From a bacterium HR29 (GTDB lineage Bacteria > Chloroflexota > Dehalococcoidia > Tepidiformales > Tepidiformaceae): 64,000 nt of DNA. The stretch covers positions 186,001 to 250,000 of the forward strand of contig BEIF01000002.1 of NCBI GenBank assembly GCA_002898215.1, given 5' to 3'. Positions 33,778 through 40,752 of this stretch are shown here, piece after piece. Under the pieces are notes generated by a model that worked only from the letters and a program-made list of their open reading frames with translations, was not told where the DNA came from and ran no database searches. Position numbers and translations under genes: made by a program. Each line of letters begins with the position of its first letter. The stretch's first letter is position 1.

Positions 33778-35157
33778 TTGTTCGAGCGGCTCCCCCCGCA
33801 CGACCTCGAGGCGGAGGAGGCGGTCCTGGCCGCCCTCCTCGTCGACCCCGAGGCCATCTACCGCGTCGCCTCGTTCCTGAAGCCCTCGGACTTCTTCCGC
33901 GAGTCGAACGGCTGGATCTACGAGGCCTGCCTCGACCTCTGGGCGCGCGATGAGGGCATCAACCAGGTCACCGTGGCCCACGAGCTCGCCCGCAAGGGCC
34001 GCCTCGAGGCTGCCGGGGGGTACCTCTACCTCTCCGAGCTGGTGCAACGGCTGCCCACCTCCGCCGGCATCGAACACTTCGCCCACATCGTGAAGCGCGA
34101 CGCCACCTACCGAGGGCTCATCGGCGCGGCTGCGGCCATCATGCAGATGGCGTACGAAGCCCCACCCGACCTCGATACCGTCTTCCGCCGCAGCGAGGAG
34201 CTCATCGGCCGGTTGCGCACCGGCGAGTCGTTCCGCGACTTCGTCCACATCCGCGAGGTCCTCCAGTCCTACCTCGAAGAGGATGCCGAAGCCGCGGAAC
34301 GTCGACGCCTCGACGCCATCCGCACTGGGTTCCGGGACCTCGACGTGCTCCTGGGCGGGCTGAAGCGCTCCGACCTCATCGTCGTCGGCGCGCGCCCGAG
34401 CGTCGGCAAGTCGAGCTTCGCGCTCGGCATCGCCCGGAACGCTGCCGTCAACGAGCGCGCCAACGTCGCCTTCTTCTCCCTCGAAATGTCCGCCGAACAG
34501 CTCGCCATCCGGCTGCTCTCCGCCGAGTCGAACGTCGACAGCACGCGCCTCCGCCTCGGCCAGCAGACCGAGCTGGAGGAGCGGCGCATCATCCGGGCGA
34601 CCGGTGTCCTCGCCGAGGCGAACATCTGGTTCGACGACTCTCCCGTCCTCTCTGTGGCCGAGCTTCGTTCGAAGGCGCGCCGTCTCGCCGGCGAGCACGG
34701 GCTCGACCTCATCATCATCGACTACCTCCAGCTCCTCCAGGCCGACGGCGTCTACCGTTCGCGCGAGAACCGGGTGCAGGAGATCAGCTACATCTCCCGC
34801 ACGCTGAAGAGCCTCGCCCGCGAGCTGGATGTTCCGGTCATCGCCCTCGCCCAGCTCTCTCGTGCCATCGAGAGCCGGCACCCCCGCATCCCCATGCTTT
34901 CGGACCTGCGCGACTCCGGCTCCATCGAGCAGGACGCCGACATCGTCATCTTCCTCAACCGCGAGGAGCTGTACGTCACGCCGGAGCAGTGGGCCATGCA
35001 GCACCCCGACTTGCCAGAATCCGCCTATCCGAAGGGCATCGCCCAGGTCATCGTCGCCAAGCATCGGAACGGCCCCATCGGGACGATCGAGCTCCGCTTC
35101 AAAGAGCGGTTCGCCAAGTTTGAGGACGTCGCCCTCGTGGAGGAGGAGTCGGCGTGA
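33778..35157 (+). CDS. dnaB: replicative DNA helicase
   Basis: A hexameric 5'-3' fork helicase, about 460 residues. The N-terminal domain starts RLPPHDLEAEEAVLAALLVD. The RecA-like domain has Walker A GARPSVGKSSF, MSAEQLAIRLLS, Walker B LDLIIIDYLQLL, and the arginine-finger region VPVIALAQLSRAIESR with SDLRDSGSIEQDADIV. The frame lacks ATG or GTG near its 5' end. TTG at 33778 is the only standard start but has no ribosome site. A strong AAGGGAGGGAG (33710-33720) instead points to codon ATC at 33727, in frame, adding 17 residues. The stop overlaps the dnaD-like GTG. Confidence 0.93.
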   Translation: MFERLPPHDLEAEEAVLAALLVDPEAIYRVASFLKPSDFFRESNGWIYEACLDLWARDEGINQVTVAHELARKGRLEAAGGYLYLSELVQRLPTSAGIEHFAHIVKRDATYRGLIGAAAAIMQMAYEAPPDLDTVFRRSEELIGRLRTGESFRDFVHIREVLQSYLEEDAEAAERRRLDAIRTGFRDLDVLLGGLKRSDLIVVGARPSVGKSSFALGIARNAAVNERANVAFFSLEMSAEQLAIRLLSAESNVDSTRLRLGQQTELEERRIIRATGVLAEANIWFDDSPVLSVAELRSKARRLAGEHGLDLIIIDYLQLLQADGVYRSRENRVQEISYISRTLKSLARELDVPVIALAQLSRAIESRHPRIPMLSDLRDSGSIEQDADIVIFLNREELYVTPEQWAMQHPDLPESAYPKGIAQVIVAKHRNGPIGTIELRFKERFAKFEDVALVEEESA

Positions 35158-35837
35158 CGGAGCGCTTCGCCGGCTTCCCCGCCATCGCGCGGGCGACGCC
35201 GATCCCGAACATCTTCTTCACGGCGGTTCTTCCGAAGCTCCGCAGCCCGGCGGCGCTCCTCGCCTTCCTCTGGGTGGCGCGCTTCGCCCAGGAGCGCCGC
35301 GGCGCGCCGGCGCTGGTCCCTTTCCGGGTGCTCGCCTCCGATTCGGCGGTGCGCGCCTCCTTCGCACGCCTGGCGGGCTCGGCCGAACTCCTGGCCGAGG
35401 GCCTGAACGAGTGCCTCGAGATGGGCATCCTGGTTTCCGCCGAACTCGAAACCGACGCCGGCCGCGAGCTGTGCTACGGCGTGAACACGCCCCAAAGCCG
35501 CCGTGCGCTCGCCCGAGCCGGGGTGGCGCTGGCGGCCTCGCCGGGGTCGGCCCCGGCCCGGCCCGACATCTTCCGCCTTTACGAAGAGCACATCGGCACC
35601 ATCACCCCGATCGTCGGCGAGCGACTGCTCGAAGCCGCGGAGCGGTACCCTCAAGCCTGGATCGAAGACGCCTTCCGCGAGGCCGCCCTGCGGAACGTCC
35701 GCAACTGGCGGTACATCGAACGCATCCTCGAGCGGTGGGCCGAGGAGGGACGAGCCCATGAAGCAGCTGCGGGAGATTCTTTCGAAGCACGGCGCCGCCG
35801 CTATCTCGGGGGCGCCGCCCCCCGAGGGCTCGGCTGA
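35154..35837 (+). CDS. DnaD-like replication initiation protein
   Basis: 227 residues. The N-terminal part (FAGFPAIARATPIPNIFFTA, LRSPAALLAFLWVARFAQE) matches the winged-helix DnaD_N/RepA-like domain. Residues ~135-195 are a DnaD domain (FRLYEEHIGTITPIVGERLL, WIEDAFREAALRNVRNWRYI, ERILERWAEEG). In Firmicutes DnaD works with DnaB/DnaI proteins to place the helicase at origins and restart sites. The GTG overlaps the dnaB TGA (GTGA). Its 3' end overlaps the next gene by 80 nt, an unusually long overlap. Confidence 0.85.
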   Translation: MTERFAGFPAIARATPIPNIFFTAVLPKLRSPAALLAFLWVARFAQERRGAPALVPFRVLASDSAVRASFARLAGSAELLAEGLNECLEMGILVSAELETDAGRELCYGVNTPQSRRALARAGVALAASPGSAPARPDIFRLYEEHIGTITPIVGERLLEAAERYPQAWIEDAFREAALRNVRNWRYIERILERWAEEGRAHEAAAGDSFEARRRRYLGGAAPRGLG

Positions 35838-37155
35838 GCCGATTCCGGAAGAAGGCCCCGGCGACCCGACCTGTCCCGCTTGCCGCGGCAGCGGGTTCGT
35901 GACGCGCCGCCTACCGCTGGGCGACCCCCGCTTCGGGAAGGCCGAACCCTGCGCGTGTATCCTGCGCGAGAGCGAGGCCGCCCGGCGCGCTCGCCTCGAA
36001 CGCCTGGCCAACCTCGGCTCGCTTGTCCGCTTCCGCTTCGAAACGATGCTTCCCGGCGGGCCGGCCGGCGACGACCCCGCATTCCGTGCTGCTTGGGAAG
36101 CGGCCCGCGCCTACGCCGCCGAACCCTCGGGATGGCTCGTTTTCGTCGGCCCGAGCGGCAGCGGCAAGACCCACCTCGCCGCCGCCATCGTCAACGAACG
36201 CATCCGCCTCGGGCAGCCGGCTCTCTTCATGGTCGTGCCCGACCTTCTCGACCATCTCCGCGCCAGCTACAGCGCCGAGGAGGGCGAGTTGGGGTACACC
36301 GACCTCTTCGAGCAGCTCCGCAACGCTCCCCTCCTCGTGCTCGACGACATCGACGCGGCGGCCGGCACGCCTTGGGCCCGCGAGAAGCTCTTCCAGCTCG
36401 TCAACGCCCGGTACCTCGCCGAGCGTCCGACCGTCTTCACCTCCGGCTCAGACCTGGACGCGCTGGAACAGCGGCTGGCGACGCGTCTGGGAAACCCGCA
36501 GCTCTCCCGGGTTGTGCGGCTCGGCGCCCGGGCGGCCGCGTACCGGCAGGTCGGCGGTATGACGCTCGAACGCCTGCGCACGATGCAGTTCCGCACCTTC
36601 GATGCTCGTCCGGGGGGGCTCCGGCCCGAGGAGCGGGAGACGGTCGAGGCAGCCTTCCGTGCTGCCCTGGCCTACGCCGACGCGCCGCAGGGGTGGTTCG
36701 TCCTTCAGGGCACGAACGGCTGCGGCAAGACGCACCTCGCCGCCGCCATCGCCAACCGCGTCCTCGACCGCGGGGGTGACGTCTTCTTCGCGGTCGTCCC
36801 CGACCTGCTCGACCACCTGCGCAGCTCCTTCGCACCGGGGAACGAATCCGCCTACGACGAGCTGTTCGAACAGGTGCGTTCTGCCGGCCTCCTCGTCCTC
36901 GACGACCTCGGAGCGCACGTCTCCTCGCCCTGGGCGCAAGAGAAGCTGTATCAACTTGTCAACTACCGCACGGTGGCGGCGCTGCCCGCGGTTGTCACCA
37001 CCGATCTCAGCTTCGAGGCCCTTCAGGCGACGCACCCGCGCATCGCCGCCCGTATCTTCGACCCGCATGCGGGAACGGCGGTGGTCATCCTCGCTCCCCA
37101 CTATCGCCTCGGTCGAGCCGCGGCACCTCCGCCGGTGCGCAGGCCGCGGCGCTAG
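35758..37155 (+). CDS. helicase-loader-like protein with two DnaC-type AAA+ domains in tandem
   Basis: 465 residues. A Cys-rich zinc-like motif (CPAC at 39-42, CAC at 65-67) precedes two similar AAA+ domains. Domain 1 has Walker A GPSGSGKTH (131-139), VPDLLDHLRASY and Walker B LLVLDDID (192-199). Domain 2 has Walker A GTNGCGKTH (318-326), VPDLLDHLRSSF and Walker B LLVLDDLG. Both resemble DnaC/IstB/DnaI loaders, which normally carry one domain. GAGGAGGG precedes the ATG. Position after dnaB and dnaD argues for loading DnaB, perhaps as a covalent dimer. The domains differ after Walker B (SGSDLDALEQRLATRLG versus TTDLSFEALQATHPRIAAR), so they may have distinct jobs. Confidence 0.85.
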   Translation: MKQLREILSKHGAAAISGAPPPEGSAEPIPEEGPGDPTCPACRGSGFVTRRLPLGDPRFGKAEPCACILRESEAARRARLERLANLGSLVRFRFETMLPGGPAGDDPAFRAAWEAARAYAAEPSGWLVFVGPSGSGKTHLAAAIVNERIRLGQPALFMVVPDLLDHLRASYSAEEGELGYTDLFEQLRNAPLLVLDDIDAAAGTPWAREKLFQLVNARYLAERPTVFTSGSDLDALEQRLATRLGNPQLSRVVRLGARAAAYRQVGGMTLERLRTMQFRTFDARPGGLRPEERETVEAAFRAALAYADAPQGWFVLQGTNGCGKTHLAAAIANRVLDRGGDVFFAVVPDLLDHLRSSFAPGNESAYDELFEQVRSAGLLVLDDLGAHVSSPWAQEKLYQLVNYRTVAALPAVVTTDLSFEALQATHPRIAARIFDPHAGTAVVILAPHYRLGRAAAPPPVRRPRR

Positions 37156-37706
37156 AGGTCGGCGGGGGCAGGAAGGTCCTCGGGGACCGGGTGCCCGTGC
37201 TTCCGCGCCCAGTCACGCAAGGCGGCCACGGTCGAGTCGAACGCGAGCGCGTCCCAGGGGATGGCGTCCGGGGCGAACCAGGCCACCTCGGCGGTTTCGT
37301 GGCCAGCCGAAGGCGTCCCGAGGGCGCGCGCCTCGTACACGATGAGCACGATCCCGGGCGCCGTCCGGGTGTACACGCCGAGCAGCTCGAGCTCGCCGAC
37401 CTCGAGGTGCGCCTCCTCACGCGTTTCCCGTCGGGCGGCCTCTTCGGCGGTCTCGCCCAGGTCCATAAAGCCGCCAGGGAACACCCATGTCCCGCGACGC
37501 GGCTCGATATCCCTCCGCAGGAGGAGCACCTCGCCCCGTTCGCTCACGGGGATGACCGCCGCCACTGGCCGCGGGTTGATGTAGTGGACGAAGCCGCAGT
37601 CGAAACAGACGAGCCGCCGACGGGTGTCGCCTTCGGGCACGGCCGAGACCAGCCGCTGGCCGCAGTGCATGCAGTACCGGCTGAAGAGGTGGGGATGCTG
37701 GCTCAC
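37152..37706 (-). CDS. Nudix hydrolase with zinc ribbon
   Basis: 184 residues. The N-terminal zinc ribbon has CMHC (12/15) and CFDC (34/37), followed by a Nudix fold with the box GGFMDLGETAEEAARRETRE plus EAHLEV. The catalytic Glu residues are kept; the box Gly near the end is His. The zinc-ribbon/Nudix order is that of NudC-like and ADP-ribose/FAD pyrophosphatases, so it probably cleans nucleotide derivatives. The GTG start has GGAGG upstream. It is the last gene of a moaD-moaE-nudix run. Its stop shares CTAG with the convergent loader gene. Confidence 0.88.
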   Translation of the reverse strand: MSQHPHLFSRYCMHCGQRLVSAVPEGDTRRRLVCFDCGFVHYINPRPVAAVIPVSERGEVLLLRRDIEPRRGTWVFPGGFMDLGETAEEAARRETREEAHLEVGELELLGVYTRTAPGIVLIVYEARALGTPSAGHETAEVAWFAPDAIPWDALAFDSTVAALRDWARKHGHPVPEDLPAPADL

Positions 37707-37731
37707 TGGCAGCCTCCGGCCGAGTCCCGCC

Positions 37732-38178
37732 CTAGCGCGGCGGTGCCGGAGCCGGCCGCTCCAGCGCCTCCGGGCCTTCGATCCACTCCTCGCCGTCGCT
37801 CCATACTTCCTTCTTCCAGATCGGCACCCGTCGCTTCAATTCGTCGACGATCCAGCGGCAGGCGGCGAAAGCCTCGGCTCGGTGTCCGCTGGACACGGCT
37901 GCCACCAGGCTCGTCTCGCCGATGGCCAGCCGGCCCGTGCGGTGAAGGATCGCGCAATCGATGACCCCGAACCGGGCGCACGCTTCCCGGGCGATGGCTT
38001 CCATCTCGCGCTCGGCCATGGAGGGGTAGGCCTCGTACACCAGGTGGTCCACCGTTCGCCCCAGGTTCTCGTTCCGGACCACGCCGAGGAAGACGTCGAT
38101 GGCGCCCGCTGCGGGGCTCGCCACGGCGGCGATGGCCTCCGACGGGTCGAGGGGTGCGTCGGTCACGCGGATGAGCAT
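37732..38178 (-). CDS. moaE: molybdopterin synthase catalytic subunit
   Basis: A 148-residue MoaE. It contains GAIDVFLGVVRNENLGR, YEAYPSMAEREMEAI, and the active-site region LHRTGRLAIGETSLVAAVSS, HRAEAFAACRWIVDELKRRV with catalytic Lys in PIWKKEVW. With MoaD thiocarboxylate it inserts sulfur into precursor Z to make molybdopterin. It starts 2 nt after moaD. The frame stays open far upstream, but the moaD gene and the start motif MLIRVTD fix the ATG at 38178. Confidence 0.93.
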   Translation of the reverse strand: MLIRVTDAPLDPSEAIAAVASPAAGAIDVFLGVVRNENLGRTVDHLVYEAYPSMAEREMEAIAREACARFGVIDCAILHRTGRLAIGETSLVAAVSSGHRAEAFAACRWIVDELKRRVPIWKKEVWSDGEEWIEGPEALERPAPAPPR

Positions 38179-38180
38179 CG

Positions 38181-38429
38181 TCAGCCCCCCGAGACAGGCG
38201 GGATGAGGGCGAGGGTGGCACCGGCAGGAACCGGCGTGTCCTCGTCGGCGTACTCCTCGTCGAGGGCGTACCGGAGGGTCGGCAGGAACGGTTCGAGTTG
38301 CGGGTGGGCGGCCACGAGCCGGTCCCGAACGTCGCGAACGCGGTCGCCCGGCGCCACCTCGACGGCCAGCCGCCGCGCGCCGACGCGTTCGGCCACCCCT
38401 GCGAAGAGGAGGACGGTCACCTGTCCCAC
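38181..38429 (-). CDS. moaD: molybdopterin synthase sulfur-carrier subunit
   Basis: An 82-residue ubiquitin-fold MoaD ending in the essential Gly-Gly (IPPVSGG), which is adenylated and thiocarboxylated. The opening VTVLLFAGVAERVG and LALIPPVSGG are standard. The GTG start lies exactly 6 nt after TAGAAT (38436-38441 on the minus strand), the best -10 in the window, so the moaD-moaE mRNA is probably leaderless. The gene is divergent from comF. Confidence 0.92.
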   Translation of the reverse strand: MGQVTVLLFAGVAERVGARRLAVEVAPGDRVRDVRDRLVAAHPQLEPFLPTLRYALDEEYADEDTPVPAGATLALIPPVSGG

Positions 38430-38435
38430 GGCTCC

Positions 38436-38441
38436 ATTCTA
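38436..38441 (-). promoter_or_regulatory. -10 hexamer of leaderless moaD
   Basis: TAGAAT on the minus strand, 6 nt before the GTG of moaD. Only one mismatch to the TATAAT consensus. Confidence 0.55.
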
Positions 38442-38499
38442 GCCTGCGGGCGTCCGCTCGCTTGCTCCGCGTCCGCGATGGGGGCAGGATCTCGCCGCG

Positions 38500-39219
38500 A
38501 TGGCGGCTCTCCCCGTCCGCCGTATGCTGCGGCTCGTCGTCGATGCCCTCTACCCGCCCCAGTGCGTCGGATGCGGCCGCTGGGGCGACTTCCTCTGTCC
38601 CCGCTGCCTGGCCCGGGCCGATGCCGAACGTCCCCAGGCCCGCTGCGGCCACTGCGATGCTGCCTGGGCAGGCGAAGGCTTCTGCCCACGCTGTCTCCCG
38701 CTGAGCCGCCTTGCCGCTGTACGGGCGGCGTTCGAGTTCACGGGTGTGGCCCGCAGGGCCGTCCACCAGTTGAAGTACGGCTTCACGCGCGCCCTCGCCG
38801 AGCCGATGGCGGCGGCCATGACCGCGCGGCTCGACCTCTCGACCTACGATGCCGCTGTTCCCGTTCCCATCCACCCCTCGCGGCAGCGTTGGCGCGGCTT
38901 CGACCAGGCCGCGGAGCTCGCGCGAGGGCTGCCTCTTCCCCCGGCGCCCGGCCGGCTCCGTCGCATCCGCAAAACGCGCTCCCAGGTCGGCCTTTCGGCC
39001 GCCGAGCGCCGGCGCAACCTCGCCGGGGCGTTCGTCTACGAGGGGCCGCCGCTCTCGGGCCTTCGGATCGCGCTCATCGACGACGTCGTCACCTCTGGCG
39101 CGACGGCGGCGGAGTGTGCTGCCGTGCTCCTCGATGCGGGAGCGGCGCAGGTCACGGCCCTCGCCTTCGCCCGGGCCAGCTACGAGACCTCGCTGGCCGA
39201 TGCCCCCATCCGCGAATGA
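38500..39219 (+). CDS. ComF-family phosphoribosyltransferase-like protein
   Basis: 239 residues. N-terminal zinc-type cysteines (CVGCGRWGDFLCPRCLARA, CGHCDAAW, FCPRCLP) are followed by a phosphoribosyltransferase fold with IALIDDVVTSGATAAECA, the PRPP-binding loop. RRRNLAGAFVYEG and VPVPIHPSRQRWRGFDQAAE are standard for ComF/GntX. ComF supports DNA uptake in competent bacteria. No other competence gene is in the window, so that role is only possible here. Divergent from moaD; convergent with the ROK kinase with a 5-nt gap. Confidence 0.88.
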   Translation: MAALPVRRMLRLVVDALYPPQCVGCGRWGDFLCPRCLARADAERPQARCGHCDAAWAGEGFCPRCLPLSRLAAVRAAFEFTGVARRAVHQLKYGFTRALAEPMAAAMTARLDLSTYDAAVPVPIHPSRQRWRGFDQAAELARGLPLPPAPGRLRRIRKTRSQVGLSAAERRRNLAGAFVYEGPPLSGLRIALIDDVVTSGATAAECAAVLLDAGAAQVTALAFARASYETSLADAPIRE

Positions 39220-39224
39220 GGCGC

Positions 39225-40172
39225 TCAGCGCTCCAGACGTTCGAAGGCCACCGCTGCCGCTCCCAGAAGGCCCGTGTCGTCTCCGAGTTCGGTGAGGCGA
39301 ATGGCGGTGCCCGCTGCCGGGCCGTAGGGGAGGGCGCGCATCGCCCGACGCATCGGCTCCAGGAGCAGGTCGCCCATGGCCAGGAGCCCGCCCGACAAGG
39401 TGAGCATGTCGGGGTTGAGGACGTTGAGGAGGGAGGCGAGCCCGAGCCCGAGGAGGTGGCCGCCATTCCGGATCTCCGCCTCGGCCGCCAGATCCCCGGC
39501 GCGGGCCGCTGCCAGGAGGTCCTCGCCGGTGGGGTCGCGCCCCGCGGTCATCTCGGCCAGGATGGGCGCCTTGCCGCTCTCCACGAGTCGGCGGGCGCGG
39601 TCGGCGAAGGCGACGCCGCTGGCCAGGGCTTCGAGGCAGCCGCGGGCCCCGCAGCCGCAGCGCGGCCCTGAGGGGTCGACGATGATGTGTCCGATTTCGC
39701 CCGCGAACCCCTTCGCGCCCCGATACAGCCGGCCGTCGATGACGATGCCGCCACCGATGCCGGTGCCGAGGGTCGCGTGGAGCAGGTGGCGGACGCCGCG
39801 TGCGGCGCCGAAGCGGTATTCACCCAGCGCCGCCGCCGAAGCGTCGTTCTCGACGAAGGCAGGAAGGCCGAGGGAGTCGGAGAGCGCTGCGGCCAGGGGC
39901 ACGTCACGGAACCCGGGGATGTTCGGCGCGACCACCACTCTTCCCTCGTCGCCGGCCACGAGGCCCGCGGCAGCTGCGCACACGGCCAGGGCACGGGGCG
40001 CCTTCCCGTGCACCTCGCGGAGCAGCTCGATGAGGGTCTCGATCACCGCGCCGGGGTCGGGGCCGTCCGGAGTGCGCCGCTCGGCCCGGGCCGTGACGGT
40101 GCCGTCCGTCGTCACGGCGGCGGCGCGCATGCGCGTCGCGCCCAGGTCGGCAGCGAGCACCATCTCCGGCAT
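39225..40172 (-). CDS. ROK-family sugar kinase (glucokinase type)
   Basis: A 315-residue ROK protein. The ATP loop is LAADLGATRMRAAAV, and the sugar-binding segment is NDASAAALGEYRFGAARG. The ROK signature GIGGGIVIDGRLYRGAKGFA, with GEIGHI, precedes the zinc motif CGCGARGCLEA. It most likely phosphorylates glucose, which would suit glucose released by the GH15 enzyme upstream. TAGAGT lies 8 nt before the ATG, suggesting a leaderless message. Confidence 0.88.
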   Translation of the reverse strand: MPEMVLAADLGATRMRAAAVTTDGTVTARAERRTPDGPDPGAVIETLIELLREVHGKAPRALAVCAAAAGLVAGDEGRVVVAPNIPGFRDVPLAAALSDSLGLPAFVENDASAAALGEYRFGAARGVRHLLHATLGTGIGGGIVIDGRLYRGAKGFAGEIGHIIVDPSGPRCGCGARGCLEALASGVAFADRARRLVESGKAPILAEMTAGRDPTGEDLLAAARAGDLAAEAEIRNGGHLLGLGLASLLNVLNPDMLTLSGGLLAMGDLLLEPMRRAMRALPYGPAAGTAIRLTELGDDTGLLGAAAVAFERLER

Positions 40173-40216
40173 CGCCCATCACTCTACCGGGGGATGCCGT
40201 GGGGTACCATCTCGGC

Positions 40217-40630
40217 ATGGAGCCTTGGGTGCAGGCGCTCCTCGGGTCTGCCCGGCGAGGGGCGCTGGCTACGCTCTCTCCCGACGGTCGGCCCCAGGCC
40301 GTTCCGGTGTGCTTCGCGCTCTGCGAAGGAGCGGTGGTCACGCCCATCGACGAGAAGCCGAAGTCTGGCCGCCCGCTCGGCCGGCTGCGCAACATCGCCC
40401 GGAACCCGCGGGTTTGCCTCCTCGTCGATCACTGGGACGAGGATTGGAGCGCGCTCGCCTGGGTTCGGGTGGAGGGGTCCGCCAGGGTGCTGGCTCGCGG
40501 TGACGCCCATCCAGCCGCCCTCGCCGCGTTACGCGAGAAGTACCCGCAATACCGCACCATGGCCTTGGAGGAGCGACCCCTCATCGTCATCGACGCGGAA
40601 CACATCGTCGCCTGGCGGGCCGTTCCGTGA
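40217..40630 (+). CDS. PPOX-class F420/flavin-dependent oxidoreductase
   Basis: A 137-residue split-barrel protein. It contains RRGALATLSPDGRPQAVPVC, VVTPIDEKPKSG, LRNIARNPRVCLLVDHW and WVRVEGSARVLA. This pattern is that of the Rv0121-like PPOX subfamily (TIGR03668), generally linked to coenzyme F420. The ATG at 40217 follows TACCAT (40205-40210) by 6 nt, which supports it over an ATG 6 codons upstream. Substrate unknown. Confidence 0.82.
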   Translation: MEPWVQALLGSARRGALATLSPDGRPQAVPVCFALCEGAVVTPIDEKPKSGRPLGRLRNIARNPRVCLLVDHWDEDWSALAWVRVEGSARVLARGDAHPAALAALREKYPQYRTMALEERPLIVIDAEHIVAWRAVP

Positions 40631-40633
40631 CCG

Positions 40634-40663
40634 TTCACCCAGGCGGCGGGTGTCGTGTACACT
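40634..40663 (+). promoter_or_regulatory. promoter of tRNA-Thr
   Basis: TTCACC (40634-40639) and TACACT (40658-40663) with an 18-nt spacer, ending 11 nt before the mature tRNA 5' end. Confidence 0.5.
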
Positions 40664-40674
40664 GCCCTCCGGGA

Positions 40675-40749
40675 GCCTTCGTAGCTCAGCGGTAGAGCGG
40701 CGCTTTCGTAAAGCGTAGGTCGCCGGTTCGAATCCGGCCGAAGGCTCCA
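40675..40749 (+). tRNA. tRNA-Thr (anticodon CGT)
   Basis: The cloverleaf folds by eye. Acceptor GCCTTCG/CGAAGGC, D-arm GCTC/GAGC, and anticodon stem GCGCT/AGCGT around loop TTCGTAA give anticodon CGT. The T-arm is CCGG-TTCGAAT-CCGG. The discriminator is T and CCA is encoded (40747-40749). It reads ACG codons. Confidence 0.95.
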
Positions 40750-40752
40750 GCC

